Shown: positions 54,517 through 64,000, counted from the stretch's first letter. The stretch is DNA of 64,000 bases from Cyclobacteriaceae bacterium YHN15 (GCA_003797895.1 RKQB01000010.1:1-64000), one strand, 5' to 3'. Notes: generated by a model not told the origin, from the letters alone. Made by a program: numbers and translations.

Positions 54517-54561
54517 GTTTAAACTTTTTAATATTAGTCTCAAAATAACGAAGAAAGAATC

Positions 54562-54569
54562 TATTTTTG
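54562..54569 (+). promoter_or_regulatory. Possible -7 box next to the FAD oxidoreductase start
   Basis: TATTTTTG matches TAnnTTTG exactly, but lies only four bases before the ATG at 54573. If real, the transcript would be leaderless or start within the first codon. No clear -33 element. Confidence 0.3.
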
Positions 54570-54572
54570 GAC

Positions 54573-55616
54573 ATGGAAATAGATTTTTTACTTATAGGCC
54601 AGGGTTTGGCAGGCACGGCGCTGTCATTTAGGATGTTGGAAAAGAACAAAAAGTTTCTTCTTTTGGATACTCCCAATGCCAATAACAGCAGCAGGATTGC
54701 AGCAGGATTATACAATCCTGTTACGGGGAAAAAAATGGTAAGGACTTGGTTGGCAGATTTGCTTTTTCCTGAAATTGAACCTTTTTATGAGAGAATGGAA
54801 GCGCTATTGGGTAAGCAGTTTTTGGTCAAAAAAAATATTTACAGGCCTTTTTTGTCCATTGAAGAGCAAAATGAATGGATGGGCCATAGCGGAGATCCTC
54901 TTTTGCAGCCATATTTTGAAAATATCCATACCCAAGCGCTCTATAAGGAAGTCAACAATCCTTTTGGAGGAATCATGCTGAAAAATTCAGGTTACCTGGA
55001 CATAAATATACTTTTGGACGCGTATTCGGAATACTTGTCAGATAAAGGGCTCCTTCTTCGGGAAAGTTATGACGAGGAATTGTTGGAATTTACAGACCTA
55101 GGTATAAAATACAAAGATATCAGGGCACAAGGAGTAATTTATTGTAATGGACTTGGTGCTATGAAGAGTAAATTTTTCTCTGAATTGCCATTTGCTCCTG
55201 TCAAAGGTGAGATTTTGGATTTAGAGCAGGACTTTTACCCGGAAGCCATCATTAATAGGGGGGTATTCAGGATAAGTCTGTCCAATGGTTTACAACGTGT
55301 AGGATCTACCTATAGCTGGCATGATTTGGATTTGGGCCCAACAGAAAGGGGTAAAAATGAACTTTTTGAGAAACTGGATAAACTGATTTTGGTTGATCAA
55401 AAGAGAATTGTCCATCATAAATGCGGAGTGAGGCCTGCCACAAAAGACAGAAGGCCTTTTTTAGGTAAACATCCTGGCTTTGAAAGCGTTTATATTTTCA
55501 ATGGGTTTGGTGCCAAAGGCGTTTCATTGGTCCCTTATTTCAGTAAAATGATGATGGAATACCTGTTTAATCAGGTAGAAATACAAAAAGAAGTAAACAT
55601 TAGTCGGTGGAATTAA
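54573..55616 (+). CDS. FAD-binding oxidoreductase (DAO family)
   Basis: 347 residues from ATG 54573. FAD motif IDFLLIGQGLAGTALSFRM (G9-G11-G14), RIAAGLYNPVTGKKMVRTW, and late GVRPATKDRRPFLG and FNGFGAKGVSL. Related to the D-amino-acid oxidase/MnmC-C fold. Substrate unknown. Divergent from the MBL gene and 48 bases before the large surface-protein gene. Confidence 0.86.
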   Translation: MEIDFLLIGQGLAGTALSFRMLEKNKKFLLLDTPNANNSSRIAAGLYNPVTGKKMVRTWLADLLFPEIEPFYERMEALLGKQFLVKKNIYRPFLSIEEQNEWMGHSGDPLLQPYFENIHTQALYKEVNNPFGGIMLKNSGYLDINILLDAYSEYLSDKGLLLRESYDEELLEFTDLGIKYKDIRAQGVIYCNGLGAMKSKFFSELPFAPVKGEILDLEQDFYPEAIINRGVFRISLSNGLQRVGSTYSWHDLDLGPTERGKNELFEKLDKLILVDQKRIVHHKCGVRPATKDRRPFLGKHPGFESVYIFNGFGAKGVSLVPYFSKMMMEYLFNQVEIQKEVNISRWN

Positions 55617-55664
55617 ACATAAATTCTATTTTTAAGTATATTTAAGACCTAGTGTAAAATTTAG

Positions 55665-58600
55665 ATGAAGGTTAAAGTTTTAGGAATTTTCTTTGCTTTG
55701 TTTTTGCTGTTGGCGAGTTTTCAGTCATATGCTCAATTTGACAGGGATAGATTTGGTAAAAACAGGGTCCAACATAAATACATAGAATGGTATCATTATA
55801 CATCCAACAATTTTGAGGTGTATTATTATGATGGGGGAATGAACAATGCCCGTATGGCCATTGATTATCTGGAGGGGGAGTTTGACAGATTAATCCAACA
55901 AATCGGTTATGTGGCTTATACCAAGCCAAAAATTTTCATCTATAATTCACCCGAAGAAAGACTTCAAAGTAACCTCGATCTTAATAAGGATATTTACGCC
56001 ATTGATGGGCAGAAATTTTTTAGCCGTCTCATAGGAGAGGTTGCCTATAGTGGAACTTGGGAGCAATTTAAAAAAGACCTGATCTACACAACTTCTAAAG
56101 TGATCATTGAAGAAATGCTTTATGGTTCAACTATTGCAGACGCCTTTCAATCCAATCTGATCAATAATTTTCCTGAATGGTATATTGAAGGAGCTGCCAT
56201 GTATCTGGCATATGGCTGGAGCAGGGAAATGGATGATTATGTGAGGCATTTTTTTAGAGATAACAAAACTGTCAAATTGCACAAATTCCAGGAAAAAGAG
56301 GCCCTTTTGATAGGTCAGTCGGTATGGAATTTTATTGTCGAGCGCTTTGGAAGAAGATATATATCCAGTATTTTAAACCTGAGCAGGATCAACAGGAATG
56401 AAGAAAACAGTATAGCCAACACCATTGGACTCAATTTTACCACATTTCTGGAACAGTGGAGGCTATTTTATGAAAGCACCAATAAACAGGTATTTGCTAC
56501 TTTCAAGGATGTAAATACTGAAAATATAATCAATTCCACTTCCCCTTCCCATGAAGGTATAATCAATGATATAAGGTTCAGTCCAGATGCCAAGCACCTG
56601 GCTTATGTAGTCAATAATGGTGGAAAATATAAGGTCCAGTTAAGGGAATTATCCTCTGGAAGAGAAAGGACAATCTATTCAGGAGGATCAATTTCCAATG
56701 ATTTACCTGTAAACAAGACTTCACCTATTATTGCCTGGAGGGATACGCTGAATTTGGCCATCGCCACTTTTAGAAGGGGTACCACCACTTTAAGGATGAG
56801 AGCCATAGATGGGTCGGCGCAGGATAAAATTTTTTTAAGAAATATCACGCAGATATTGAGTCTGGATTTTAATTCCACAGGGAGGAACATGATACTTTCT
56901 GCTATTTCCAATGGGAAGACGGATGTATTTTCACTGAATGCAAGAGGGGTAGGGAAAAGGTTGACAAATGACGCCTTTGACAATATAACGCCTATATTTT
57001 TGAATGATTCGACAGTGATTTATTCTTCCAATTTCACGGAAATTGCAGACTCTCTGTTGACCAGAACCCCTGATGTGAAGCTGTTCCCTGAATATTTCAA
57101 TCTGTACAAGTATGACTTAAGAGATTCTTTACCGGTTGAAAAACTCACTAATCTTAATAATAAGAATTTCCAACCCAGGATCATGAACTCCAACAATATC
57201 CTGATGATCAGCGACCAAAGCGGAATCAATAATCTGATGCGTTTGACCATCTCAAATGGTATTGCGAGCCAGGTTTCTGCATTCAATAAGAGTATAGAAG
57301 CATTCGATTACTCTTCGAAGATCAACAGGGTGGCATATTCCTATAGGGATGGAAACCAAAGTAAAATTGTACTTGAATCCTTCTCCAATGCAGACCAGTT
57401 TACGCCAAGTACACCAAGGGTACAATTACTTCAGGCAAAATCCCTGACTGAAAGAATTTCGACAAGAAAAACTGAGGAAGTACCCGCTGCCGTTGCTCCT
57501 ATCTCCTCTGAGACAATTAGGGAAAGAAGGGCTATGGTTCAGGCTGCTGAGCGACAGACATTGGACACTGTGCTGGTGAAACGGGATACCGCATTAAACA
57601 TAAGGCTTGAGGATTTGATGTTAGGGATTCCTCCTTCAGAAGCAGCGAGACCCACGACCCAACCGAATATTCAGCAAAGGGTACAAACAATGGTTTCAGA
57701 TACCGTTCCTTCCCCAAAAAGTCTTACATCATCCATCAGTCTTGATAGGTTAAGATTTGAAAGAAAGGCTGGAGTGGACACGGACAATTATGTTTTTGAT
57801 ACCATACCGCAACCTAAGCAGGACGTAAGAGAAAGGGTACAGACTGCGGTTGGTCAGAGAAGTAATTTATTGGAAAACTTTAGGCGACAAAGTGCCCAAA
57901 AGAGAGTCACAGGTCCTCGAAAAATGGTGCCGCAATTCATAACCAATAACCTTTCCACCGATTGGGTGGTGGATCCATTACGTGGATTTGGTATAGGTCT
58001 TTCAGGAAAAATGACCGATTTACTGGATAATCATGTCTTCCAGGGAGGAATCATGTTCCCATTGGACTTTAGATCAGGTAGCGATATTTTCTTTGAATAT
58101 GAATACCTGAAACAAAGGGTAGATGCCAGATTAAGGTTTGATAGAAGAGCGATTCAAGTAAGCGAAGGGGAGCTGACTTTCCAGAAATATGTACTCAATC
58201 AGGTTGAATTAGGGTTTTCGTATCCCTTTAACCCACATAGCAGGTTCTCAATTTCTCCTTTGATTGCGAAAACCCAATATTTCAACCTAAATCCTGACTC
58301 CATCATTTACGGTCAGATACCGGAGCAAAATAGATTTGACGTGCAATATGGTGGAGCAAGGGCTGAATTTGTAATCGATAAAACCGAAAACCTGGGGCTT
58401 TTCATGCAGCATGGTTTTAAAGGTAAAGTCGGAATAATTCACTATCAAGGTTTAAACAATGTTGAGCGTTCGTTTTCTAATTTCTATCTAGACTTTAGGA
58501 ATTACCAAAAAATCCATAAAAACATTATTCTAGCCACAAGGTTTTACACCGGCTCTTTTTTCGGTAACAATCCCCAAAATTATTTGGTCGGTGGTATGAA

Positions 58601-59114
58601 TAACTGGCTTTTCAATGAATTCTATTCACCACCTACCAACAGACCCGAAGAATCTCCGGTGAGGAACCCCGGAGGAGTAGAAAACTCCAATATTTTATTT
58701 GCTGAGTTCGTTGATTTAAGGGGGTACTTGTTTGACGAAATCAGAGGAAGGAATGTAATGACCCTAACAAATGAACTTAGAATTCCCCTGTTTTCATACA
58801 TGTCCAGAGGAAACATCACTTCCAATTTTGTGAAAAATTTCCAAATGGTCGCTTTCTATGATATCGGATCAGCCTGGAATAATTCAGCGCCATGGGAGAG
58901 GGTAAATGACCAGAATACAGAAGTGATCACCACCCCGGGATCACCTTTTAAAATCACTATCAATAATTTTAACAACCCTTGGTTACAAAGTTATGGGGCG
59001 GGTGTCAGGACTGTACTGCTCAATTATTACTTCAAATTTGATTTGGCAAGGCCAGTTAGAAATTATCAAAGGGATGATTTAAGATTTTATGTTACTTTAG
59101 GGTATAATTTCTAA
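55665..59114 (+). CDS. Large outer membrane protein: degenerate MA-clan peptidase, propeller, C-terminal barrel
   Basis: 1149 residues with a signal peptide (MKVKVLGIFFALFLLLASFQ and SYA). The first 280 residues resemble gluzincin (MA-clan) proteins, but the HExxH motif is replaced by IIEEMLY (147-153). The downstream FPEWYIEGAAMYLAYG part is kept. A TolB-like propeller (about 300-600) follows, then a linker with many Arg/Gln/Thr, then a BamA-like barrel from about 790 ending FYVTLGYNF. Such proteins are Bacteroidota-specific; function unknown. Confidence 0.82.
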   Translation: MKVKVLGIFFALFLLLASFQSYAQFDRDRFGKNRVQHKYIEWYHYTSNNFEVYYYDGGMNNARMAIDYLEGEFDRLIQQIGYVAYTKPKIFIYNSPEERLQSNLDLNKDIYAIDGQKFFSRLIGEVAYSGTWEQFKKDLIYTTSKVIIEEMLYGSTIADAFQSNLINNFPEWYIEGAAMYLAYGWSREMDDYVRHFFRDNKTVKLHKFQEKEALLIGQSVWNFIVERFGRRYISSILNLSRINRNEENSIANTIGLNFTTFLEQWRLFYESTNKQVFATFKDVNTENIINSTSPSHEGIINDIRFSPDAKHLAYVVNNGGKYKVQLRELSSGRERTIYSGGSISNDLPVNKTSPIIAWRDTLNLAIATFRRGTTTLRMRAIDGSAQDKIFLRNITQILSLDFNSTGRNMILSAISNGKTDVFSLNARGVGKRLTNDAFDNITPIFLNDSTVIYSSNFTEIADSLLTRTPDVKLFPEYFNLYKYDLRDSLPVEKLTNLNNKNFQPRIMNSNNILMISDQSGINNLMRLTISNGIASQVSAFNKSIEAFDYSSKINRVAYSYRDGNQSKIVLESFSNADQFTPSTPRVQLLQAKSLTERISTRKTEEVPAAVAPISSETIRERRAMVQAAERQTLDTVLVKRDTALNIRLEDLMLGIPPSEAARPTTQPNIQQRVQTMVSDTVPSPKSLTSSISLDRLRFERKAGVDTDNYVFDTIPQPKQDVRERVQTAVGQRSNLLENFRRQSAQKRVTGPRKMVPQFITNNLSTDWVVDPLRGFGIGLSGKMTDLLDNHVFQGGIMFPLDFRSGSDIFFEYEYLKQRVDARLRFDRRAIQVSEGELTFQKYVLNQVELGFSYPFNPHSRFSISPLIAKTQYFNLNPDSIIYGQIPEQNRFDVQYGGARAEFVIDKTENLGLFMQHGFKGKVGIIHYQGLNNVERSFSNFYLDFRNYQKIHKNIILATRFYTGSFFGNNPQNYLVGGMNNWLFNEFYSPPTNRPEESPVRNPGGVENSNILFAEFVDLRGYLFDEIRGRNVMTLTNELRIPLFSYMSRGNITSNFVKNFQMVAFYDIGSAWNNSAPWERVNDQNTEVITTPGSPFKITINNFNNPWLQSYGAGVRTVLLNYYFKFDLARPVRNYQRDDLRFYVTLGYNF

Positions 59115-59133
59115 TCCATCTTAATTTTTGTTT

Positions 59134-60012
59134 ATGGTAAAATCAATGACAGGTTATGGCCTAGCCGGTATTGAAAGTGATGCTTTTGTTATCAGTGTTG
59201 AAGTAAAAACCTTGAATTCCAAGTTTCTGGACTTGTCCATTCGAAGCCCAAAACAGTTTTCTGACAAGGAGCATGAAATAAGGAATCTAGTTTCGAAAAT
59301 ATTGGATAGAGGGAAAGTGAATCTGGCCATTGAATTCACAAACAAAGCAGGCACAGACATCCCCATTGCGATAAACGAAGATTTATTCCAATCGTATTTC
59401 AGGAAATATAAGGAAATGGCACATGTAGCTGGGGCGGAAACAATGGATTTTTTTAAACTGGCTTTACAGTCACCTGGAGTGATTTCCAATCAAGTGGAAA
59501 AGACTTCGGATTCAGAAGAATGGGAAGCTGTAAAACCGGTTATTGAAGAAGCCCTTTTTAAATGTGATCAATTTAGGATAGATGAAGGCAATGTCCTTGA
59601 ATCAAAATTTTTGGAAAATATCACTGTTATCAGAGAGGGTTTGTCACAAATAAAAATTTCGGACCCCATTAGGAAGGAAAGGATAAGGCTTCGGATCAGA
59701 AGTAATTTTAAAGATTGGTTGGAAGAAAATGATTTTGATAGAAACAGGTTTGAGCAGGAATTGATCTATTATTTTGAAAAGATTGATATTACAGAAGAGC
59801 TTGTACGGTTGGAAACCCATTTAAATTATTTTGAAAAGAACCTGGTGGAGGATAATAATCAAGGTAAAAAGCTGGGATTTATATCTCAGGAAATAGGTAG
59901 GGAAATCAATACCATTGGATCCAAAGCAAATGATGCTGAAATCCAAAAATTTGTGGTGGTAATGAAGGATGAACTCGAAAAAATAAAAGAGCAAACTTTG
60001 AATATTCTATAA
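59134..60012 (+). CDS. YicC/YloC family endoribonuclease
   Basis: 292 residues; ATG 59134 gives the canonical MVKSMTGYG start (the TTG two codons upstream is unlikely). The C-terminal DUF1732 domain shows KLGFISQEIGREINTIGSKA and NDAEIQKFVVVMKDELEKIK. Family members cut RNA and affect stationary-phase and sRNA turnover. 19 bases after the preceding gene. Confidence 0.93.
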   Translation: MVKSMTGYGLAGIESDAFVISVEVKTLNSKFLDLSIRSPKQFSDKEHEIRNLVSKILDRGKVNLAIEFTNKAGTDIPIAINEDLFQSYFRKYKEMAHVAGAETMDFFKLALQSPGVISNQVEKTSDSEEWEAVKPVIEEALFKCDQFRIDEGNVLESKFLENITVIREGLSQIKISDPIRKERIRLRIRSNFKDWLEENDFDRNRFEQELIYYFEKIDITEELVRLETHLNYFEKNLVEDNNQGKKLGFISQEIGREINTIGSKANDAEIQKFVVVMKDELEKIKEQTLNIL

Positions 60013-60251
60013 ATGAGCAATTTCCACCCTGCAGGAATTTTAAACTGAAAGAAAATAGAAATTAAGCTATTTCCCTACCGGGATTGTATTTGATGCTTAA
60101 CATTATTCTTATTTTCAAAAATTGATTTGAGAAATTTCGGTCCCAGGTAAATGAACCTCAAAATGGGGCAAAATAAGAAAGCTTTCTGAATATTAGGCAG
60201 CTGTTGTAGTCAAGGGTTTTTGAAAGAGGAAAGGCCGTTTGTAATGGCAGT
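60013..60251. other. Intergenic region without a visible feature
   Basis: Between yicC and the end of cdaA (convergent). AT-rich, no terminator stem or gene-like frame recognised. Confidence 0.4.
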
Positions 60252-61121
60252 TTATGCATTGCTTGCGGTGGTCTTTTTAAAGCGTTGACGCTCAAAAGAG
60301 GATATAGGTTCAAATTTGTCATCAATGTCCACCCCTGTCAGGTAATCATTGATGAACTCACGTACTTCCTGAAAAGATAGATTGTGCAGTATTTTCCCGT
60401 TTTTTGCCAGGGACACTTGTCCGGTTTCTTCAGAAATGATCAAAATCAGGGTGTCTGTTGCCTCAGACATGCCTATAGCTGCCCTATGCCGTAATCCAAA
60501 CTGTGCAGGAACATCCCTTTCTGTTACAGGAAGAATGCAACGTGCAGCTTTAACCTTTCCATTGTATATAATGGCAGCACCATCATGTAAAGGGCTGAAT
60601 TTATTAAAAATTGAAATCAATAATCTTTTTGAAACCTGGGCATCAAGTATATCCCCGCTTTCTGCATAAAACTTCAATTCAGAATTACTTGATATCACCA
60701 TTAAGGCCCCGGTATTTGTACCGGAAAGACTTTTTGATGCTTCAATTATGGGGTTGATATTGAAGGCCTGTGATTCTCTTTTTTTCCAGAATAGCAGTTC
60801 CTGAAGAAAGTTTTCGTTGGATAGAAAAGAAGATCTCCCAATGATCAACAGGAATTTTCTGATTTCCGGTGCAAATATGATGATGGCTGCAATGACACCC
60901 ACCCCCATGAATTGGCCCAGAATGATGGAAAGGAGTTCCATTCTCAGGGCATTTACCAAAAGATAAATAAGGTAAATGGAGAGGAAGCCCAAGAAAATTT
61001 TAATGGCAACACTGCCCCTCAATAATTTGTAAACCTGATAGATAAGTATACTGACCAAAGTGATGTCTACAAGATTCACAATGGAAATGTCCAAAAAACC
61101 TATTTTGAAAAGTAAGTTCAA
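60252..61121 (-). CDS. cdaA: Diadenylate cyclase CdaA
   Basis: 289 residues, three N-terminal membrane helices (about 12-85) and a DAC domain with the DGA (in LHDGAAIIYNGKV) and RHR (GLRHRAAIG) motifs. It makes cyclic di-AMP from two ATP. The start is TTG, overlapping the folP stop (TTGA); no ATG exists nearby. Co-transcribed with folP. Confidence 0.93.
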   Translation of the reverse strand: MNLLFKIGFLDISIVNLVDITLVSILIYQVYKLLRGSVAIKIFLGFLSIYLIYLLVNALRMELLSIILGQFMGVGVIAAIIIFAPEIRKFLLIIGRSSFLSNENFLQELLFWKKRESQAFNINPIIEASKSLSGTNTGALMVISSNSELKFYAESGDILDAQVSKRLLISIFNKFSPLHDGAAIIYNGKVKAARCILPVTERDVPAQFGLRHRAAIGMSEATDTLILIISEETGQVSLAKNGKILHNLSFQEVREFINDYLTGVDIDDKFEPISSFERQRFKKTTASNA

Positions 61122-62002
61122 GAGTATAGTTGGTTATATAATATTACGGTCTGTTTAGCTTCTTTTACGTCATGAACCCTAAGAATATTTGCACCCTTAA
61201 CAAGTGCCACCATATGAAGGGCAGTGGTAGCATTCAGCGACTCTTCAGGTGTCAAATCCAGTTTTTTATAAATCATAGACTTTCTTGAAACCCCTATTAA
61301 AATTGGCGCTTGAATTATCTTAAAATAAGATAAATTTTTGAGAATCCAATAGTTTTGTTCTAAAGTTTTTGCAAAACCAAACCCTGGGTCTAATATCACA
61401 TCTTTTATGCCAGCTTTACTAAAATCATCCAGTTTTTTTGCAAAATATTTAACGATTTCAAACAACACATCTTCATAATTTGTCTTTTGCTGCATATCCT
61501 TTGGGTTGCCTCTCATATGCATGGCAATATAGGGCACTTGCAGTCCGGCTACCGTCTTGATCATCTCACTGTCCAATTCTCCGGCAGATATATCATTGAC
61601 TATATCTGCACCTGATTTTACGGCTTCTTGTGCTACCCTGGCCCTGAAAGTATCTATGGAAATCAAGATTTCAGGATTGTTTTTTTTAATGATTTCAATG
61701 GCAGGAAGGACTCTTGATAATTCTTCATCCAAACTGGTATTATCTGCGCCGGGTCTTGAGCTGTACCCTCCAATGTCCAGGATGTCAGCCCCTTCATGTA
61801 TCATTTTGTTTGCGCTATGTAAAATGGATTCTGTATTTCCCGAAAATCTGCTTCCAGCGTAAAAAGAATCCGGAGTAAGATTCATTATCCCCATTACGTA
61901 TGGTCTGTCTAACAATAATAGCTTTCCTTTGATTCTAAGTGTTATTTTTGGAGGAAATAATTTATCTTCGAAATCCGAAGAACTGGGGAATAATTTATTC
62001 AT
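61118..62002 (-). CDS. folP: Dihydropteroate synthase
   Basis: 294 residues. MGIMNLTPDSFYAGSRF, GADILDIGGYSSRPGA, VNDISAG and LDPGFGFAKTLEQN are the family blocks. It condenses p-aminobenzoate with the pterin pyrophosphate in folate synthesis. Upstream of cdaA and coupled to it. Divergent to DUF1599 with only 14 bases between starts. Confidence 0.95.
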   Translation of the reverse strand: MNKLFPSSSDFEDKLFPPKITLRIKGKLLLLDRPYVMGIMNLTPDSFYAGSRFSGNTESILHSANKMIHEGADILDIGGYSSRPGADNTSLDEELSRVLPAIEIIKKNNPEILISIDTFRARVAQEAVKSGADIVNDISAGELDSEMIKTVAGLQVPYIAMHMRGNPKDMQQKTNYEDVLFEIVKYFAKKLDDFSKAGIKDVILDPGFGFAKTLEQNYWILKNLSYFKIIQAPILIGVSRKSMIYKKLDLTPEESLNATTALHMVALVKGANILRVHDVKEAKQTVILYNQLYS

Positions 62003-62016
62003 TAAACAAATCAGCT

Positions 62017-62562
62017 TTGAAAACGCAAACGGTAAGCGAATATAATCAAGTTATACACCTTTGTAAAGAACTCTTCAAAAAGAAAACGATAGATTATGGG
62101 ACTGCTTGGAGAATATTGAGGCTTCCCTCCATCACAGACCAGATTTTTATCAAAGCCCAAAGAATTCGCTCCATACAGGAAAAAGGAAATCAAAAAGTGA
62201 ATGATCCCATTGTGGATGAATTTGTTGGCATTATCAACTATTGTTTGATTGCTTTGATGCAGATAAGCCTGAGAGATGACCAAAGATTGGAATTGACTTT
62301 TGAGGAACTTGAACCTATTTATGATAAATGGGTGAATGAAACCCGTGGTTTGCTGGAAAACAAAAACCATGATTACGGGGAGGCCTGGAGGGATATGCGT
62401 GTTTCTTCTATGACGGATATTATATTAATGAAACTATATCGGGTTAAACAGATTGAGGACAATCAGGGAATTACTTTGGTATCCGAAGGTATTGAAGCCA
62501 ATTACCAGGATATGATCAACTATGCGGTTTTCTGTCTAATTAAATTACAATATCATGTTTAA
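62017..62562 (+). CDS. DUF1599 protein
   Basis: 181 residues. Two related halves: KKKTIDYGTAWRILRLPSIT with QIFIKAQRIRSIQEKG, and ENKNHDYGEAWRDMRVSSMT. TTG 62017 gives the usual N-terminus MKTQTVSEYNQVIHL. An upstream GTG (61939) would overlap folP by 64 bases and is unlikely. Function unknown; the internal duplication suggests a nucleotide-pyrophosphohydrolase-like (MazG-type) fold, inferred only. Confidence 0.8.
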   Translation: MKTQTVSEYNQVIHLCKELFKKKTIDYGTAWRILRLPSITDQIFIKAQRIRSIQEKGNQKVNDPIVDEFVGIINYCLIALMQISLRDDQRLELTFEELEPIYDKWVNETRGLLENKNHDYGEAWRDMRVSSMTDIILMKLYRVKQIEDNQGITLVSEGIEANYQDMINYAVFCLIKLQYHV

Positions 62563-63652
62563 ACAAATTGGTTTATTGATCGTCCGATTTATCGTTGGGG
62601 GTTTATTTATATTCTCAGGACTTATAAAAGTCAACGATCCGGTTGGTACTGCTATTAAGCTTGAAGAGTATTTTGATGTTTTTTCCAATGATATTGCTTC
62701 ATTTTTTTACATATTCAAGGATATTGCCCTGCCCTTGGCAGTCTTTTTAGTAGTAGCTGAAGTGGTATTAGGTATAATGCTCATAATAGGGGTGAGGCTC
62801 CGTTTTACCGTGTGGGCCTTGTCTTTGATGATTTTGTTTTTCACTTTCCTGACATTTTACTCTGCCTATTTCAACAAAGTGACTGATTGCGGTTGTTTTG
62901 GCGATGCCATCAAACTTACCCCTTGGGAATCTTTTACCAAGGACGTGATTTTGTTGGTTCTGATTGGAATTCTTTTCATTTTCCGAAAAAGCTTATCCAA
63001 TGACGGACCCACATGGGCCAAGTGGACAGTGAGAATCTCATTGGTGTTATCTTTGTTTTTGGCCATTACGGCAATCAGAAATCTTCCTTTCATTGATTTT
63101 AGAGCCTACAAAGAAGGGGTGAATATTCCTGTGGCTATGCAGCCGTCTGCACCTTTACAATATAATTATGTAATGAGAAGGGGAGGAGAAGTGTTTGTTT
63201 TCGACCAATATCCTTCTGATGATTCCTATGAATTTGTAGAGATGAACCTTATCAATGAGGAGGCTTTGCCCAAAATTTCAGACTTTGCCGTATGGAATGA
63301 TGAGGGGGATTATACGGAAGAAATACTCAAAGGAAAAAAGGCAGTGGTACTGGTAACCAATATTTCGAAAATGAATAGGGATCATCTTAATAAAATAGAT
63401 GACATGATTGCGGGAATCATTTCGACAGAAATACAACCGGTTTTGGTAGCCGCGTCTTCTGAGGATGAAATCAAGGAACTCCTTGAATCCCGAGGTTGGG
63501 AAATTGAGGCCTTTCAGGGAGATGCCACTGTGATAAAGACAATCATGCGGTCCAATCCAGGCGTAATGCTTTTGAACGAAGGGGTTGTAATCAGGAAATA
63601 TCACTTTAGAAACACTCCGGGGTCTTCAGAAGTAATCAGTTTATTGAGGTAA
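62555..63652 (+). CDS. BT_3928 family DoxX-like membrane protein
   Basis: 365 residues. A DoxX/MauE-like N-terminal part (four helices, about 5-165) starts VRFIVGGLFIFSGLIKVNDP and contains VTDCGCFGDAIKLTPWESF, typical of BT_3928 proteins. A soluble, probably thioredoxin-like domain follows (about 190-365). Overlaps DUF1599 by eight bases and aroK by one. Possibly involved in redox or thiol handling. Confidence 0.88.
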   Translation: MFKQIGLLIVRFIVGGLFIFSGLIKVNDPVGTAIKLEEYFDVFSNDIASFFYIFKDIALPLAVFLVVAEVVLGIMLIIGVRLRFTVWALSLMILFFTFLTFYSAYFNKVTDCGCFGDAIKLTPWESFTKDVILLVLIGILFIFRKSLSNDGPTWAKWTVRISLVLSLFLAITAIRNLPFIDFRAYKEGVNIPVAMQPSAPLQYNYVMRRGGEVFVFDQYPSDDSYEFVEMNLINEEALPKISDFAVWNDEGDYTEEILKGKKAVVLVTNISKMNRDHLNKIDDMIAGIISTEIQPVLVAASSEDEIKELLESRGWEIEAFQGDATVIKTIMRSNPGVMLLNEGVVIRKYHFRNTPGSSEVISLLR

Positions 63653-64000
63653 TGAGGGCACCCTTAAAAATTGTGTTGGTTGGTCTGCCCGGTTCAGGCA
63701 AATCCACTTTTGGTAAGCAAGTAGCGACTTTATTGAATTTTGCCTTTATTGATCTGGACCAATTAATAGAGGAGGAGACCGGAAAGAAAATTAGTCAGAT
63801 TTTTTCAGAAGAAGGGGAAGGGAAATTCAGGGAACTGGAAAGTATTTACCTACAAAAAGTTTTGGATGGACTTGAAGGCTTTGTGCTGTCTACTGGAGGA
63901 GGTACGCCCTGTTTTAATGATAATATGGAATTGATCAATGAAAAGGCGGTTTCCGTTTATCTGGAAGTTTCCTTAGAAGAGATTTTAAAAAGGCTTTCCA
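63652..64000 (+). CDS. aroK: Shikimate kinase (5' part)
   Basis: The first 116 residues. P-loop VGLPGSGKSTFGKQ, FIDLDQLIEEETGKKISQIF and VLSTGGGTPC. Phosphorylates shikimate in aromatic amino-acid synthesis. ATG overlaps the stop of the preceding gene by one base (TAATG). The 3' end lies beyond the window. Confidence 0.93.
   Translation, partial: MRAPLKIVLVGLPGSGKSTFGKQVATLLNFAFIDLDQLIEEETGKKISQIFSEEGEGKFRELESIYLQKVLDGLEGFVLSTGGGTPCFNDNMELINEKAVSVYLEVSLEEILKRLS

Overview
The window is a chromosomal segment of a low-GC Bacteroidota bacterium, most likely order Cytophagales and near Cyclobacteriaceae/Algoriphagus. This rests on lineage-typical genes: type IX secretion porU and porV, paired DUF4199 proteins, DUF4494, a BT_3928-type DoxX protein, an HYC_CC_PP protein and cdaA next to folP. 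Ribosome-binding sites are weak, and a few promoter-like TAnnTTTG boxes are present. The exact genus is an inference.

Layout. 1-130: 3' end of a 5S rRNA and its terminator. 506-4748: a dihydroorotase-like protein without metal ligands, two DUF4199 membrane proteins and two family-2 glycosyltransferases in one tight run. 4820-8168 (minus): methyltransferase, an SPFH/PH-like/ribbon-helix-helix trio, fabG. 8631-10063: two GNAT acetyltransferases and a DUF2805 protein. 10393-13242 (minus): two unrecognised His-motif membrane proteins. 13455-20268 (minus): penicillin acylase, esterase, ATP-grasp ligase, leucyl aminopeptidase, lipoprotein. 20396-23992: 2,4-dienoyl-CoA-reductase-like SDR, then a bicarbonate-transport locus (sbtA-like permease, unknown partner, divergent LysR). 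24049-25355: AAA/DUF4143 ATPase preceded by phased palindromes. 25741-34077: copper/silver efflux locus (HYC_CC_PP, cusA, four-helix-bundle gene, cusC-like, cusB-like). 34150-45867: sensor remnant, HD protein, DUF4494, patatin, CPA2 antiporter, Mpo1-like, FAD oxidoreductase, NhaC, exonuclease, IMPACT. 45953-47345: FdtA-like cupin plus glycosyltransferase. 47433-54516 (minus): MBL hydrolase, pssA, porU, porV and a degenerate M16 protein, all overlapping. 54573-64000: FAD oxidoreductase, large propeller/barrel protein, YicC, cdaA, folP, DUF1599, BT_3928 and the start of aroK.

Most genes are housekeeping or lineage core. Translational coupling is common: many neighbours overlap by 1 or 4 bases. 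Three proteins (dihydroorotase-like, M16-like, MA-clan-like) keep an enzyme fold but have lost metal-binding residues, so they probably act as structural or regulatory partners. I found no CRISPR array, tRNA, prophage or insertion sequence.

The intergenic DNA is unusual. Several short repeat families recur, and one of them (ATATTGG-type) flanks the four-helix-bundle gene in inverted orientation and runs into the leader of the cusC-like gene. The best candidates for something undescribed are the WH/SPPH membrane protein with its histidine-rich partner, the sbtA locus with its coupled unknown protein, and the four-helix-bundle cassette with its repeats.
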